A stretch of 64,000 nt of DNA from Paraoerskovia marina DSM 21750 (GTDB lineage Bacteria; Actinomycetota; Actinomycetes; Actinomycetales; Cellulomonadaceae), in assembly GCF_000701465.1 (NCBI RefSeq), contig NZ_JNIY01000003.1, forward strand, positions 62,001-126,000, in the 5' to 3' direction. Below the pieces are notes generated by a model, which had not been told where the DNA came from, made no database searches, and saw only the letters and a program-made list of their open reading frames with translations. Below, one piece after another: positions 8,384 through 16,415 of this stretch. Every line of letters starts with the position of its first letter. Position 1 is the stretch's first letter. The position numbers were made by a program, and so were the translations under genes.

Positions 8384-8824
8384 ATGACCGTCGAACGCAT
8401 GGACAACGTGGGCATCGTCGTCGAGGACCTGGACGCCGCCGTCGAGTTCTTCACCGTGCTCGGGCTGCAGCTCGAGGGGCGTGCAGAGGTCGAGGGGGAC
8501 TGGGTGGACCGCACCGTCGGTCTCGACGGCGTCCGCAGCGAGATCGCGATGATGCGGACGCCGGACGGGCACGGTCGGCTCGAGCTGACGCGCTATGCCG
8601 CTCCGGTCGCGGCCCCGACAGACCCCGCGGCACTGCCGCCCAACACGCTCGGGCTGCACCGGGTGATGTTCACGGTCGACGACGTCGACGCGACGCTCGA
8701 CCGCTTGCGTCCCCTCGGTGGCCAGGTGCTCGGCGGCGTCGCGCAGTTCGAGTCGGCGTACCGCCTCTGCTACCTGCGCGGGCCGGCGGGCATCGTGGTG
8801 GCGCTCGCGGAGGAGATCGGCTGA
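8384..8824 (+). CDS. VOC (glyoxalase/bleomycin-resistance) family protein
   Basis: A 146-residue protein with two betaalphabetabetabeta modules. The first begins MDNVGIVVEDLDAAVEFFTVLGL and the second begins LGLHRVMFTVDDVDATLDRL. These are the two half-sites that create a metal-binding pocket in this superfamily; candidate ligands are in IVVED, ELTRY and the HR of the second module. The ATG at 8384 is preceded by an AGAGG-like site. The substrate is unknown; lyase, dioxygenase and resistance roles are all possible. Confidence 0.82.
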   Translation: MTVERMDNVGIVVEDLDAAVEFFTVLGLQLEGRAEVEGDWVDRTVGLDGVRSEIAMMRTPDGHGRLELTRYAAPVAAPTDPAALPPNTLGLHRVMFTVDDVDATLDRLRPLGGQVLGGVAQFESAYRLCYLRGPAGIVVALAEEIG

Positions 8825-8839
8825 CCGGAGCGGGCGCTC

Positions 8840-10894
8840 CTACTCGGACGACACCATCGACGACCGCGCCGCAGATACGAAGTCCGACGCCGTCGCGTCC
8901 GGCAGGTAGCAGCGCACCAGCGCCAGGCCCACCAGGGGGAGCGCCGCGACGTCGGGGACGACGAGGTAGAGCGGCTCCGACCGTGGCTGGAACTTCATCT
9001 TGAACCGGTGCAGGGACGTGAACCCGTAGAGGGGTTCCAGCGTCGAGGCGAGCCGGTCGAGGACGGCATCGATGCCCGTGGGCTCGACGTCACCGGTCCG
9101 CGCGAGCGGGCTCCCGGAGAGCGACAGCTCGAGAGCGCCCTCGTCCCGGAACTCGTTGATGGCCGAGGCGATGAGCAGCTCCATCGTGTACCGGAACGAG
9201 TCGGGTGCACGGCGCATCACGTCGAGGGTCCAGCCGACGACGTCGCCGCCCGGGGCGTGCACCGGCAGCCAGCTGGTCACGCCGTGGACGCGCCCCTCGG
9301 CGTCGACGGCCAGCCCGACCCGGACGGCCGGGTCGAGGGCCTCGCGGATCCCCCCGAGCGTGAACGCCATCTCGGGCAGGTCGCTGTCCCCGAGCCATGC
9401 CTCGGAGATGGCCCGGACCTGCGCGACGACGTCCGGCGGCTCGTCCGCGAGGGTGGTGAGCCGGTGCTCGATGTCGTTCTTGCGCGCCTGGTTGATCGCG
9501 GTGCGCACGTCCTGCCACTTCTTGCCGCGGAACTCGAGCCCCGGCAGGTCGACGACCGCCTCCTCGGCGACCTCGACCGTCGTCCACCCCCGGGCCCGGC
9601 CGAGCGCGGCGAGCTCGGCGCTGCTGGAGAAGAAGCACGTCGTCACGCCGCCCGCGCCGGCGGCGTCCACGAAGGCGTCGACGAGGTCTGCGCGCCCGGT
9701 GGCGCCGTCCCCGACCGGGTCGGTGAGCGCGACGGCCACCCCGGCGTGGACCTGATAGGCGACGAACCCGTCGAGGTCGGCGGGGGACCAGCGCTCGGAT
9801 CCTTCCCACGTCGTCATCCACGCGAGGCGCTGGCCGGCGCCGAGGCGCTGGATCTCCGTACGCGCGTCGTCGGCGGTCAGCATCTCCCCGGTGGTCGAGA
9901 GGGTGGTGCCGCGGCGGTTGCGGAACGCGTCGCGCCGTGCGACGAGCAGCAGGAGGGCGCCGACGTCGAGCGCGAGCATCAGCACGAGCAGGACGATCTC
10001 GCTGGTGTCGACGAGGAGGGCCGCGGTCACGAGCAGGGCGGCGAGCAGGGTGCTGAGGATCGTCAGAATCAGTGCCGCGCGCCACCAGGCGCGGCGCCCG
10101 CGCAGGAGCCCGACAGCGAGGGCGAGGTCCACGGCGATGCTGACCAGCCCCGTCGGCCAGCTGCTGCCGTCGATCTCTCCGACCGGCCCGTCGACGTGCA
10201 CGGCGAACCCCGCGAGCACGGTCAGCAGGGCCGAGATCGCGAAGTAGCCTGCGGCGTGGGTGCGGGCGCGGCGGGTGCGTCCCGTGCGGGTCCGTGCACC
10301 GAGCGGCGGGCGGACGACGGCTCGCCCGAGCACGAGGGCGGTCACCCACCCGACCAGATGCTCGACGTCGGCGATGCCGCCGATGAAGAGGACCGCCACG
10401 AGCACGTAGACCGCGATCAGGGCGCTGAGCCGGCCGCGCCAGGGGCGGGGCAGGGTGAGCACCGCGACGGTGGCCGCGCCGGTGAACCCGGCCGAGAACC
10501 CGACGTCGAGGACTTGCGCGGTCTCGTTCGCCCACTCCCACGTCGTCCGGGCGAGGAGCCCGACGAGCAACGCCGTCCCGACGACGCCGGCGATCTGGCA
10601 CACGATCGTCACCAGCGCCGCGCGGCGGGTGCCGAGCCGCAGCTCCGCGAACCCGACGAGGAGGAGGAACCCGCCCAGCACCGGGACGTACTGCCACGGC
10701 TCCAACGCGAAGAATGACCCCGTGACCGGCGTCCACCACCGCCCGTCGGCGAACGCGGGCACGCCGAACGCGACGTCCTCGAACAACGAGGAGTCCTCGA
10801 ACGGGCGCCAGAACGCACCCGTGGCGAGCCCGAGGAGGACCATCACGGCCGCGGTGCCGAGGGTGAACGGCAGCCGACGGGCGAGGTCTGTCAT
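8840..10894 (-). CDS. Rhomboid-like membrane domain fused to DUF2156 (phosphatidylglycerol lysyltransferase-type) domain
   Basis: A 684-residue protein. Residues 1-330 are membrane-spanning and rhomboid-like: GRWWTPVTGSFF, then GFAELRLGTRRA, a GFSAG with Ser134, and DVEHLVGW with His179. These occupy the positions of the rhomboid Ser/His pair, although the usual GxSG is changed. Residues 335-684 are a soluble DUF2156 domain as in MprF/LysX (EFRGKKWQDVRTAINQARK, SGSPLA, LYGFTSLHRFKMKFQP), which transfers an aminoacyl group from tRNA to phosphatidylglycerol. The ATG at 10894 lies eight bases after the stop of the LURP-one gene, so they form an operon. Lipid modification is from family knowledge; rhomboid similarity is my inference. 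Confidence 0.8.
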   Translation of the reverse strand: MTDLARRLPFTLGTAAVMVLLGLATGAFWRPFEDSSLFEDVAFGVPAFADGRWWTPVTGSFFALEPWQYVPVLGGFLLLVGFAELRLGTRRAALVTIVCQIAGVVGTALLVGLLARTTWEWANETAQVLDVGFSAGFTGAATVAVLTLPRPWRGRLSALIAVYVLVAVLFIGGIADVEHLVGWVTALVLGRAVVRPPLGARTRTGRTRRARTHAAGYFAISALLTVLAGFAVHVDGPVGEIDGSSWPTGLVSIAVDLALAVGLLRGRRAWWRAALILTILSTLLAALLVTAALLVDTSEIVLLVLMLALDVGALLLLVARRDAFRNRRGTTLSTTGEMLTADDARTEIQRLGAGQRLAWMTTWEGSERWSPADLDGFVAYQVHAGVAVALTDPVGDGATGRADLVDAFVDAAGAGGVTTCFFSSSAELAALGRARGWTTVEVAEEAVVDLPGLEFRGKKWQDVRTAINQARKNDIEHRLTTLADEPPDVVAQVRAISEAWLGDSDLPEMAFTLGGIREALDPAVRVGLAVDAEGRVHGVTSWLPVHAPGGDVVGWTLDVMRRAPDSFRYTMELLIASAINEFRDEGALELSLSGSPLARTGDVEPTGIDAVLDRLASTLEPLYGFTSLHRFKMKFQPRSEPLYLVVPDVAALPLVGLALVRCYLPDATASDFVSAARSSMVSSE

Positions 10895-10902
10895 CGTCGG
10901 GA

Positions 10903-11412
10903 TCAGTCCCGCTCGACCCAGCGGTCGATCGCCCACACGACGGCGAGCGCCAGCCCGACGTCGATGCCGTCCGCGACGTCGAGGGTGTAGGCGTCACGGA
11001 TCGTCACCCACTTCTGGGTGATCTGGACGACGTGGCGGCCGCCGACGCTCACCGAGTAGTTCTTCTCGATGAAGGACCCCTCGAGCTTCCACGGCTCGCC
11101 GGTGGGGACCTCCATCGTCATCTTGTCCTTGATGACGGAGAACGCCTTGGCGCGCAACGACGCGACCTCGGAGCCGTCGGGGCGGTGGATCGTCATGTGC
11201 TTGGGGAACGCGAGCATGCGGCCCTTGACGGTGTAGATCGTCTGCCCGCCGGGGTCCTGCACCTCGGCCTTGGGGCGGATGCCGATCTTCCCGTCGACGA
11301 AGTAGCGCTGCTCCTCAGTCACCGGGTCGAGGACCGCGAAGTCGCGGCCCATGCCGAACTTGCTCTTGACGATGTAGCGGTTCCAGCCTGGCGGCGGTGG
11401 GGGCAGTGCCAC
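10903..11412 (-). CDS. LURP-one-related (Tubby-like fold) protein
   Basis: A 169-residue protein of the LURP-one-related group, with a beta-strand series YIVKSKFGMGRDFAVLDP, YFVDGKIG, AEVQDPGGQTIYTVKG and SVSVGGRHVVQITQKWVTIRD and a C-terminal hydrophobic helix. The fold is a 12-stranded barrel related to Tubby and phospholipid scramblases. The GTG start is supported by GGAGGA just upstream. It is the first gene of a two-gene operon with the DUF2156 enzyme, so a membrane-lipid role is plausible but unproven. Confidence 0.8.
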   Translation of the reverse strand: MALPPPPPGWNRYIVKSKFGMGRDFAVLDPVTEEQRYFVDGKIGIRPKAEVQDPGGQTIYTVKGRMLAFPKHMTIHRPDGSEVASLRAKAFSVIKDKMTMEVPTGEPWKLEGSFIEKNYSVSVGGRHVVQITQKWVTIRDAYTLDVADGIDVGLALAVVWAIDRWVERD

Positions 11413-11530
11413 GGTGTCCTCCGAGGGGTGAGCGTGATCGCACGCTAGCGCGGCACGGTCGACCCGGCGATCTGAATCCCGGCGGGTGGCTGGGCGGCGA
11501 CGCAGGCTCGACGGACGGTGCGACGTGTGT

Positions 11531-11609
11531 TGGTCGAGCTTGTCGAGACCCGGTCACCTCGTCTCGACAGGCTCGACGGGCGACGACGCAGGCTCGACGG
11601 GCGACGTCG
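11531..11609. repeat. Interspersed repeat copy with inverted pair and 21-bp tandem
   Basis: gtcgagcttgtcgagac (11533-11549) pairs with gtctcgacaggctcgac (11561-11577) with one mismatch and an 11-base loop. Two 21-bp units starting caggctcgacgggcgacg follow at 11568 and 11589. The right half lies inside the MATE gene and supplies its last codons and stop (11554-11556). It shares the core of the blocks at 5559, 15519 and 36378. Confidence 0.85.
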
Positions 11610-13041
11610 CAGGCTCAGCCCCGACGAGGTTCCGGAGCCACCGCCGTGACCGGATCCGGCGGGCCGCGATGGTGATCCGCACGGCCTCCTCGACGAGCAT
11701 CAGCGCGTAGAGGTAGACCGGGTCGACGCCGAACCCGATCCGGAGGAGCAGCGCGAGCGGGATCAGCAGCACCCACTGCGCGAAGACGTCGAGCAGCAGG
11801 CAGAACCGCGCCTCGCCGCCGGCGCGCAGCACGCCCATCACCATCACCATGCCGACGGACTTGAGGACGAACCCGAGGCTCATCAGCACGTAGAGCGTGG
11901 TGGTCAGGTCGGCGGCGTCCGGGCTCAGGGTGGGGAAGAGCGCCATCACGGGGCTGCGCAGGGCGAGCGCGACGAGGCACGTCAGCACGCCGACGGCGAG
12001 CCCGACGGCGATCAGTGCCCGGGCCTGCTGGTACGCCTCTTCCATCCGGGACCCGCCGAGGGTGCCGCCGACCAGCACCGCGACGGCGTTGGCGAGCCCG
12101 ATCGCGAAGGCGAGCGCGAACGAGTCGACGGGGGAGAGGACCGCCATCGCGGTGGCCGCGTCGACGCCGACCCCGCTGACGAGCGCGTAGAAGACGAACA
12201 CCCCGAGCGCCCAGAGCGTGGAGTTCAGCGCGGCCGGCAGGGACAGCCGCAGGAGCAGGACGACGTCGGTGCGGGCGATCCGGCGCAGCACCTCGCGCGG
12301 GAAGCGGGCGAGCAGGTGCCCGGTGGCGCGCAGGTGCAGGGCGAGCAGGGCGGTCTCGACGACGGCGCTGATGAGCGTGCCGTACGCGGCGCCGGCGACG
12401 CCGAGGGCAGGGGCGCCGAAGAGGCCGAAGATCAGGACGGCGTTGGCGGCGACGTTCAGCGCCACCCCGATCAGCGCGTAGACCATGCTGATCGAGGGCT
12501 GGTGCATCACGCGGAGCCCGACCGCGACCGCGGAGGTGTAGGCGAACAGCAGGTACGTGAAGCTCGTGATCCGGAGGAACTCTGCACCTCGCTCGACCAC
12601 GTCCGGCGAGGAGGTCCCGGTCGACATCACGGCCTCGGGGAAGAAGGAGAAAGCGACGAAGGCGACGGTGGCGAACACGGCGGTCGCCGCCCATGCCAGC
12701 CAGACCGTCTGCTGCAGCCGCGGGCCGCGCGACGACGACGCGGTGCCCCATACCTGAGCGCCGATCTGCGCGGCTCCGGTGGAGAGCCCGATCAGGAAGA
12801 TGGTGACGACGAAGCTGGCCTTGGTCGCGATACCCACCGCCGCGACGTCGAGCGGGTCCTGCGAGCCCAGCATCACGGCGTCGACGATGCTCTTGGAGCT
12901 GAAGACCAGGTTCTGGAGCGTGATGGGGACCGCGATCCGCATCAGCTGGCGGGCGAACTCGCCGCGGATCGGGGCGAGCGCCCGGGCGGGGGCCGACGGC
13001 CGCGGGGGAGCGGCGTGCCGGACCCCCGGCGGCACCCTCAC
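11554..13041 (-). CDS. MATE-family efflux transporter with repeat-derived C-terminus
   Basis: A 495-residue MatE transporter with about twelve membrane segments. It starts with IAVPITLQNLVFSSKSIVDAVMLGSQD and repeats the MATE half pattern at LLLRLSLPAALNSTLWALGVFVF. The GTG start overlaps the preceding acyltransferase stop (GTGA), so it is coupled to the glycosyltransferase/acyltransferase genes. The last about 20 residues (PATSPVEPASSPVEPVETR) come from the interspersed repeat and are not part of the family. MATE proteins extrude drugs or metabolites using Na+ or H+; the operon suggests export of a glycosylated or acylated product. Confidence 0.88.
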   Translation of the reverse strand: MRVPPGVRHAAPPRPSAPARALAPIRGEFARQLMRIAVPITLQNLVFSSKSIVDAVMLGSQDPLDVAAVGIATKASFVVTIFLIGLSTGAAQIGAQVWGTASSSRGPRLQQTVWLAWAATAVFATVAFVAFSFFPEAVMSTGTSSPDVVERGAEFLRITSFTYLLFAYTSAVAVGLRVMHQPSISMVYALIGVALNVAANAVLIFGLFGAPALGVAGAAYGTLISAVVETALLALHLRATGHLLARFPREVLRRIARTDVVLLLRLSLPAALNSTLWALGVFVFYALVSGVGVDAATAMAVLSPVDSFALAFAIGLANAVAVLVGGTLGGSRMEEAYQQARALIAVGLAVGVLTCLVALALRSPVMALFPTLSPDAADLTTTLYVLMSLGFVLKSVGMVMVMGVLRAGGEARFCLLLDVFAQWVLLIPLALLLRIGFGVDPVYLYALMLVEEAVRITIAARRIRSRRWLRNLVGAEPATSPVEPASSPVEPVETR

Positions 13042-13688
13042 AGCTGCTTGACGACGCGCGCCGGGTTGCCGAGGGCGACGCACCCGGCGGGGACGTCCTC
13101 GTAGACGACGGACTGTGCGCCGACGACGGCGTCCTCCCCCAGGGTGACGCCCTTGAGGATCATCGCCCCGGCCCCGATCCAGGCGCGGTCGCCGATCGTG
13201 ACGGGGGACGACGTCGTGCGCTCGGCCTCGCCCGCCTGGCCACGGCCCCGGAGCGGGTGCCCGGAGGAGTCCATGATCGTGACGTTCGGGCCGAACATGA
13301 CGTCGTCGCCGATCTCGACGCGCTCGTACGCCACGACGGCCACGCCCTGGAGGACCACCCGGTCACCGATCCGGATCTGCCCCGCGGGGCGCTCGTTGAC
13401 GCGGATCGAGGAGAGCCGGACCGGCCCGCTGTGGAAGGCGGGGTTCAGGCCGGACTCGACATAGCAGCCCTCGCCGATGCGGATCGACCCGTCGAACTCG
13501 GCGGGGTCGGCCTCGATGCGGCCGTGCTCGGCGTCCGAGACCTGGGTGTACGCCACCCGTGGGGTGTCGACGAAGACCGTTCCCTCGCCCACCCGCACGC
13601 CGTGCTCGGCAAGGGTGCCCGCGACGTCGGACCCCGTCAGCGGCTGATCCGCGCGGCACGGGTAGAGGTTGCTGAAGAGCGCCGGCAT
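13038..13688 (-). CDS. Left-handed beta-helix (hexapeptide) acyltransferase
   Basis: A 216-residue protein built from imperfect hexapeptide repeats (IRIGEGCYV, IRIGDRVVLQGVAVV, VEIGDDVMFGPNVTIMDSSGHPL, VTIGDRAWIGAGAMILKGVTLGEDAVVGAQSVV) and ending in the classic PAGCVALGNPARVVKQL cap. The TIMDSSGHPL loop carries the likely catalytic His. The ATG overlaps the glycosyltransferase stop (TGATG) and its stop overlaps the MATE start. It probably O- or N-acetylates a sugar made by that glycosyltransferase. Confidence 0.87.
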   Translation of the reverse strand: MPALFSNLYPCRADQPLTGSDVAGTLAEHGVRVGEGTVFVDTPRVAYTQVSDAEHGRIEADPAEFDGSIRIGEGCYVESGLNPAFHSGPVRLSSIRVNERPAGQIRIGDRVVLQGVAVVAYERVEIGDDVMFGPNVTIMDSSGHPLRGRGQAGEAERTTSSPVTIGDRAWIGAGAMILKGVTLGEDAVVGAQSVVYEDVPAGCVALGNPARVVKQL

Positions 13689-14617
13689 CAGACGGCCTCG
13701 TCGAACGACGGAGCGGGCGCGTGGGCCGGGCGGCTCGCCCTGGCGGCGTGCTCCCGCGAGATCTTGATGACCTTGTTCAGCGAGTACTTCTCGTTCTGCA
13801 GGTCCCGGCCGTAGAAGCTCGTCGTCCACAGGTTGTACTTGCTGTGGATGCGGTCGGCGGCGCTCGCGGACGACTCCTTGAGGTCCGAGACCTCCTTGGC
13901 GTGCGGCCAGTGGAACGACCGTGCCGCCCGGTCCATGAGGAACAGGTTGTTGCGCTGGAACAGGCGGACGCCGAGGTCGACGTCCTCGCCGCCCCAGCTG
14001 GTGAACGACTCGTCGAAGAGACCGGCCTTGAGGAGCTCGTCGCGCTCGGCGGAGACGTGGCAGGTCCAGAAGATGTCGAACGGCGCCGGCCAGCTCGTGA
14101 TGTTCTCGCCGAGGTCGGCGTACTGCGACTCGCGGATGTCCAGGGCGTCGGCGGCGTGCAGGTACTCGATGGTCGCGTCGGTGTCCTCGTGGTCGACGCT
14201 CGTCATCAGCCCCTCGATCGTGGCGTCGTCGACCTCGAAGCCGTAGACGTACCCGATCATCACCGTCGGGTACGCCGACGCCTCGTGCGTCTCGAGGTGG
14301 GTCTGCAGGGTGGTGGACCCGAGCAGGACGCCGGTGTCGATGTAGACGACGTAGTCGCCGGACGCGATGGCGGTACCGATGTTGCGTGCCTTGCCGGCAC
14401 GGAACCCCTCGTCTTCCTGCCAGAAGTACTTCACGTTCAGGGAGTCGGCGAAGGAGCGGAGCACGGCCTCGCTGTCGTCGCTGCCCCCGTCGTCCACGAC
14501 GACGACCTCGAAGAGCGCGGGGTCGAGGGTCTGGTGCTGCAGCGCGACGAGCGTGTGGCGCAACAGCTCCGAGCGGTTGTAGGTCGGGATGACGACGCTG
14601 ATCTTGACGCTGCTCAT
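13688..14617 (-). CDS. Family 2 glycosyltransferase with GT7-like C-terminal region
   Basis: A 309-residue protein. The GT-A N-terminus is clear: ISVVIPTYNRSELLRHTL, FEVVVVDDGGSDDSE (residues 37-50) and GKARNIGTAIASGDYVVYIDTG. The usual DxD is D-T-G at 94-96. A C-terminal SWGGEDVDLGVRLFQRNN motif (about 207-223) matches the galactosyltransferase C-terminal module with its catalytic Asp pair. Such two-part enzymes add hexoses or HexNAc to glycans or small acceptors. It is the first gene of a three-gene coupled unit with the acyltransferase and the MATE transporter. Confidence 0.87.
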   Translation of the reverse strand: MSSVKISVVIPTYNRSELLRHTLVALQHQTLDPALFEVVVVDDGGSDDSEAVLRSFADSLNVKYFWQEDEGFRAGKARNIGTAIASGDYVVYIDTGVLLGSTTLQTHLETHEASAYPTVMIGYVYGFEVDDATIEGLMTSVDHEDTDATIEYLHAADALDIRESQYADLGENITSWPAPFDIFWTCHVSAERDELLKAGLFDESFTSWGGEDVDLGVRLFQRNNLFLMDRAARSFHWPHAKEVSDLKESSASAADRIHSKYNLWTTSFYGRDLQNEKYSLNKVIKISREHAARASRPAHAPAPSFDEAV

Positions 14618-14880
14618 GAGGACTCCAGTCGTTCCGAGAGTGGCTCAGGGAGGGCTGGGGAGTCGCGTTCTGCGGGGTCGCCGAGGACCGGAATCCAGAG
14701 TCGGGATCCCGGTCGTCGAACACGCGGTGTCGACTCGACCAGCCCGTCTCTGGGTGGGGCACTGCCGAGAGTAACCACCCTTTACTAACTCACGACAAAC
14801 AGTCTGTTATCTGGACATGTCGGGGAAGTAACGCCTGCCAGGATCCGCGGGATTTCGCGGGAGTGAAACTGGAAGGAGTC
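14618..14880. other. AT-richer upstream region of the glycosyltransferase operon
   Basis: This stretch has no credible gene. Between about 14775 and 14830 it is clearly more AT-rich than its surroundings (ttactaactcacgacaaac), as expected for the promoter of the leftward glycosyltransferase operon. I cannot assign -35/-10 elements with confidence. Confidence 0.4.
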
Positions 14881-15894
14881 CTAACTGGCCTGCGTGTGTG
14901 TCACAGTGTCCACGGCCGTGGCCGGCGCGGGCGTCGTGGACTCTGTCTCAGAGTCTGGCGTGGTCGTCGACGCGTCGCCGTCGGGCTCCGTCGAGCCGTC
15001 CGGCTGGGTCGGGTCCGTGGTTCCCGAGTCCGTGCCCGTCTCTCCGTCGGTGGTCCCGTCGGTGGAACCGTCCGTTCCGCCGTCGGTCGTACCGTCCGTG
15101 GTTCCGCCCGTGTCCGGGTCCACCTCGGGCTCCGACGTCTCCGGGTCGGTCTCCTCCGTCCCGGCGTCCGACTCGTCCTCGGTCGTCGCGGAGCCGCCAG
15201 TGTCGTCGGCCGTGCCGCCGTCGTCCGTCGTGGTGCCGCCGCCGGTGCCCGACCCCGAGGTACCGCGGTCGTCGGTCGTCGGGTCGTCCTTCGACCCGCT
15301 CGAGCCGGAGAAGACCTGGGAGATGCTCGACCCCGAGCCGTCCTCGTCGTTCAGAGCGTCGCTGATCGGCTTGCCGAGGAACAGCTCGATCGCGGTGATG
15401 CCCGCCAGGACGACGGCGAACAGAGAGAGGCTCGCGACGACGAGGCGCTTGCGGCCCCACCGGCGTGGCGTCAGCGTGTCCGCGACGTGCTCGGCGGTCT
15501 CGTCGGTCGAGCTTGGTTCGTCGGTCGAGCTTGTCGAGACCACGGAACTGGTCTCGACAAGCTCGACCGACGTGGTCCCGTCCGGCTCGACCGGCGTGGT
15601 CTCGACCGGCGTGGTCCCACCCTTCCGCGCCGTGGGCCGGAGGGCCAGACGCTGGGCGCGCAAGATCGACCGCGTGTAGACGACGTTGCCGACGACGGTG
15701 ACCACGCTCGCGACGGCAGCGCCGATGATCGTCCCGGCCACCCCGAAGTACGACAGCGCGATGGTCGACGTCACGGCGGCTAGCGCACTTGCGAGGATCT
15801 GGACGAACGAGATGCGGGGCGGTTCTGGCTGCTCCGGGGCAGGCTCGGGAGCGCGCACGGGGGTGCGCGCCGCGGGGTCCTGGAGTGTGGTCAC
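14881..15894 (-). CDS. Membrane protein with long Ser/Thr/Asp/Gly-rich C-terminal tail
   Basis: A 337-residue protein of no recognised family. Residues 30-75 contain two helices (QILASALAAVTSTIALSYFG and TIIGAAVASVVTVVGNVVYT). A segment at about 90-130 is encoded by the interspersed repeat (TTPVETTPVEP, TSVELVETSSVV). A single helix RLVVASLSLFAVVLAGITAIELFLG follows at about 148-172. The rest is a low-complexity acidic tail of GTTDGT- and TEET-type repeats, about 150 residues long and presumably outside the membrane. GTG at 15894 is the start that best fits the end of the coding signal. It may be a cell-wall spacer or stalk; no sorting motif is visible. Confidence 0.65.
   Translation of the reverse strand: MTTLQDPAARTPVRAPEPAPEQPEPPRISFVQILASALAAVTSTIALSYFGVAGTIIGAAVASVVTVVGNVVYTRSILRAQRLALRPTARKGGTTPVETTPVEPDGTTSVELVETSSVVSTSSTDEPSSTDETAEHVADTLTPRRWGRKRLVVASLSLFAVVLAGITAIELFLGKPISDALNDEDGSGSSISQVFSGSSGSKDDPTTDDRGTSGSGTGGGTTTDDGGTADDTGGSATTEDESDAGTEETDPETSEPEVDPDTGGTTDGTTDGGTDGSTDGTTDGETGTDSGTTDPTQPDGSTEPDGDASTTTPDSETESTTPAPATAVDTVTHTQAS
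15519..15572. repeat. Perfect 24-bp inverted repeat inside a coding sequence
   Basis: The 24 bases at 15519-15542 (beginning cgtcggtcgagcttgtcgag) are exactly complementary to 15549-15572, leaving a six-base loop cggaac. The arms contain the core of the interspersed repeat seen at 5559, 11531 and 36378. In the minus-strand gene it encodes the TSVELVETSSVVSTSSTDE stretch. Confidence 0.9.
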
Positions 15895-16019
15895 GGGCCG
15901 ACCATAGGCAACGCTTCCCAGGATCCACTGAGGAATCGGTGCGCACCCTGCGGTGGGCCTGTGAAGGTGTGATGATCGAACGACAAGCACGCACCCAAGG
16001 GTGCAGAGAGCGGGTATTC

Positions 16020-16406
16020 ATGCTGGTCGCAGCGTTGATTCTGGCGGCCCTTGCCGCCCTGGTGCACGTGTACATCTTCGTGCTGGAGACGTTCCGGTGG
16101 GAGGACGAGCGGACGCGCGCGACGTTCGGGACGACCGCCGAGGAGGCGGCCACGACGAGGTCGCTCGCGTACAACCAGGGCTTCTACAACCTCTTCCTCG
16201 CGATCGCCACGTTCGTCGGTATCGCGGTCACGCCGGCGAGTCACGAGGTCGGCTTCACGCTGATCGTCGTCGGGACAGGGTCGATGCTCGCGGCGGCGAC
16301 GGTGCTCCTCCTCAGCGACCGGAGCAAGATCCGGCCCGCGATCATCCAGGGGATGTTCCCCCTGACGAGCCTGCTCTGCCTCGCAATCTACGCGCTGCCC
16401 GCGTAG
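16020..16406 (+). CDS. DUF1304 family membrane protein
   Basis: A 128-residue protein with four predicted helices. The opening AALVHVYIFVLETFRWED and the middle LAYNQGFYNLFLAIATFVG are the characteristic DUF1304 pattern (His and Glu in helix 1; NQGFYN in helix 2). The function of the family is unknown. The ATG at 16020 places the hydrophobic helix right at the N-terminus, as in relatives; upstream in-frame codons do not look coding. It is convergent with the serine hydrolase. Confidence 0.85.
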   Translation: MLVAALILAALAALVHVYIFVLETFRWEDERTRATFGTTAEEAATTRSLAYNQGFYNLFLAIATFVGIAVTPASHEVGFTLIVVGTGSMLAAATVLLLSDRSKIRPAIIQGMFPLTSLLCLAIYALPA

Positions 16407-16415
16407 TCGCCGCTG

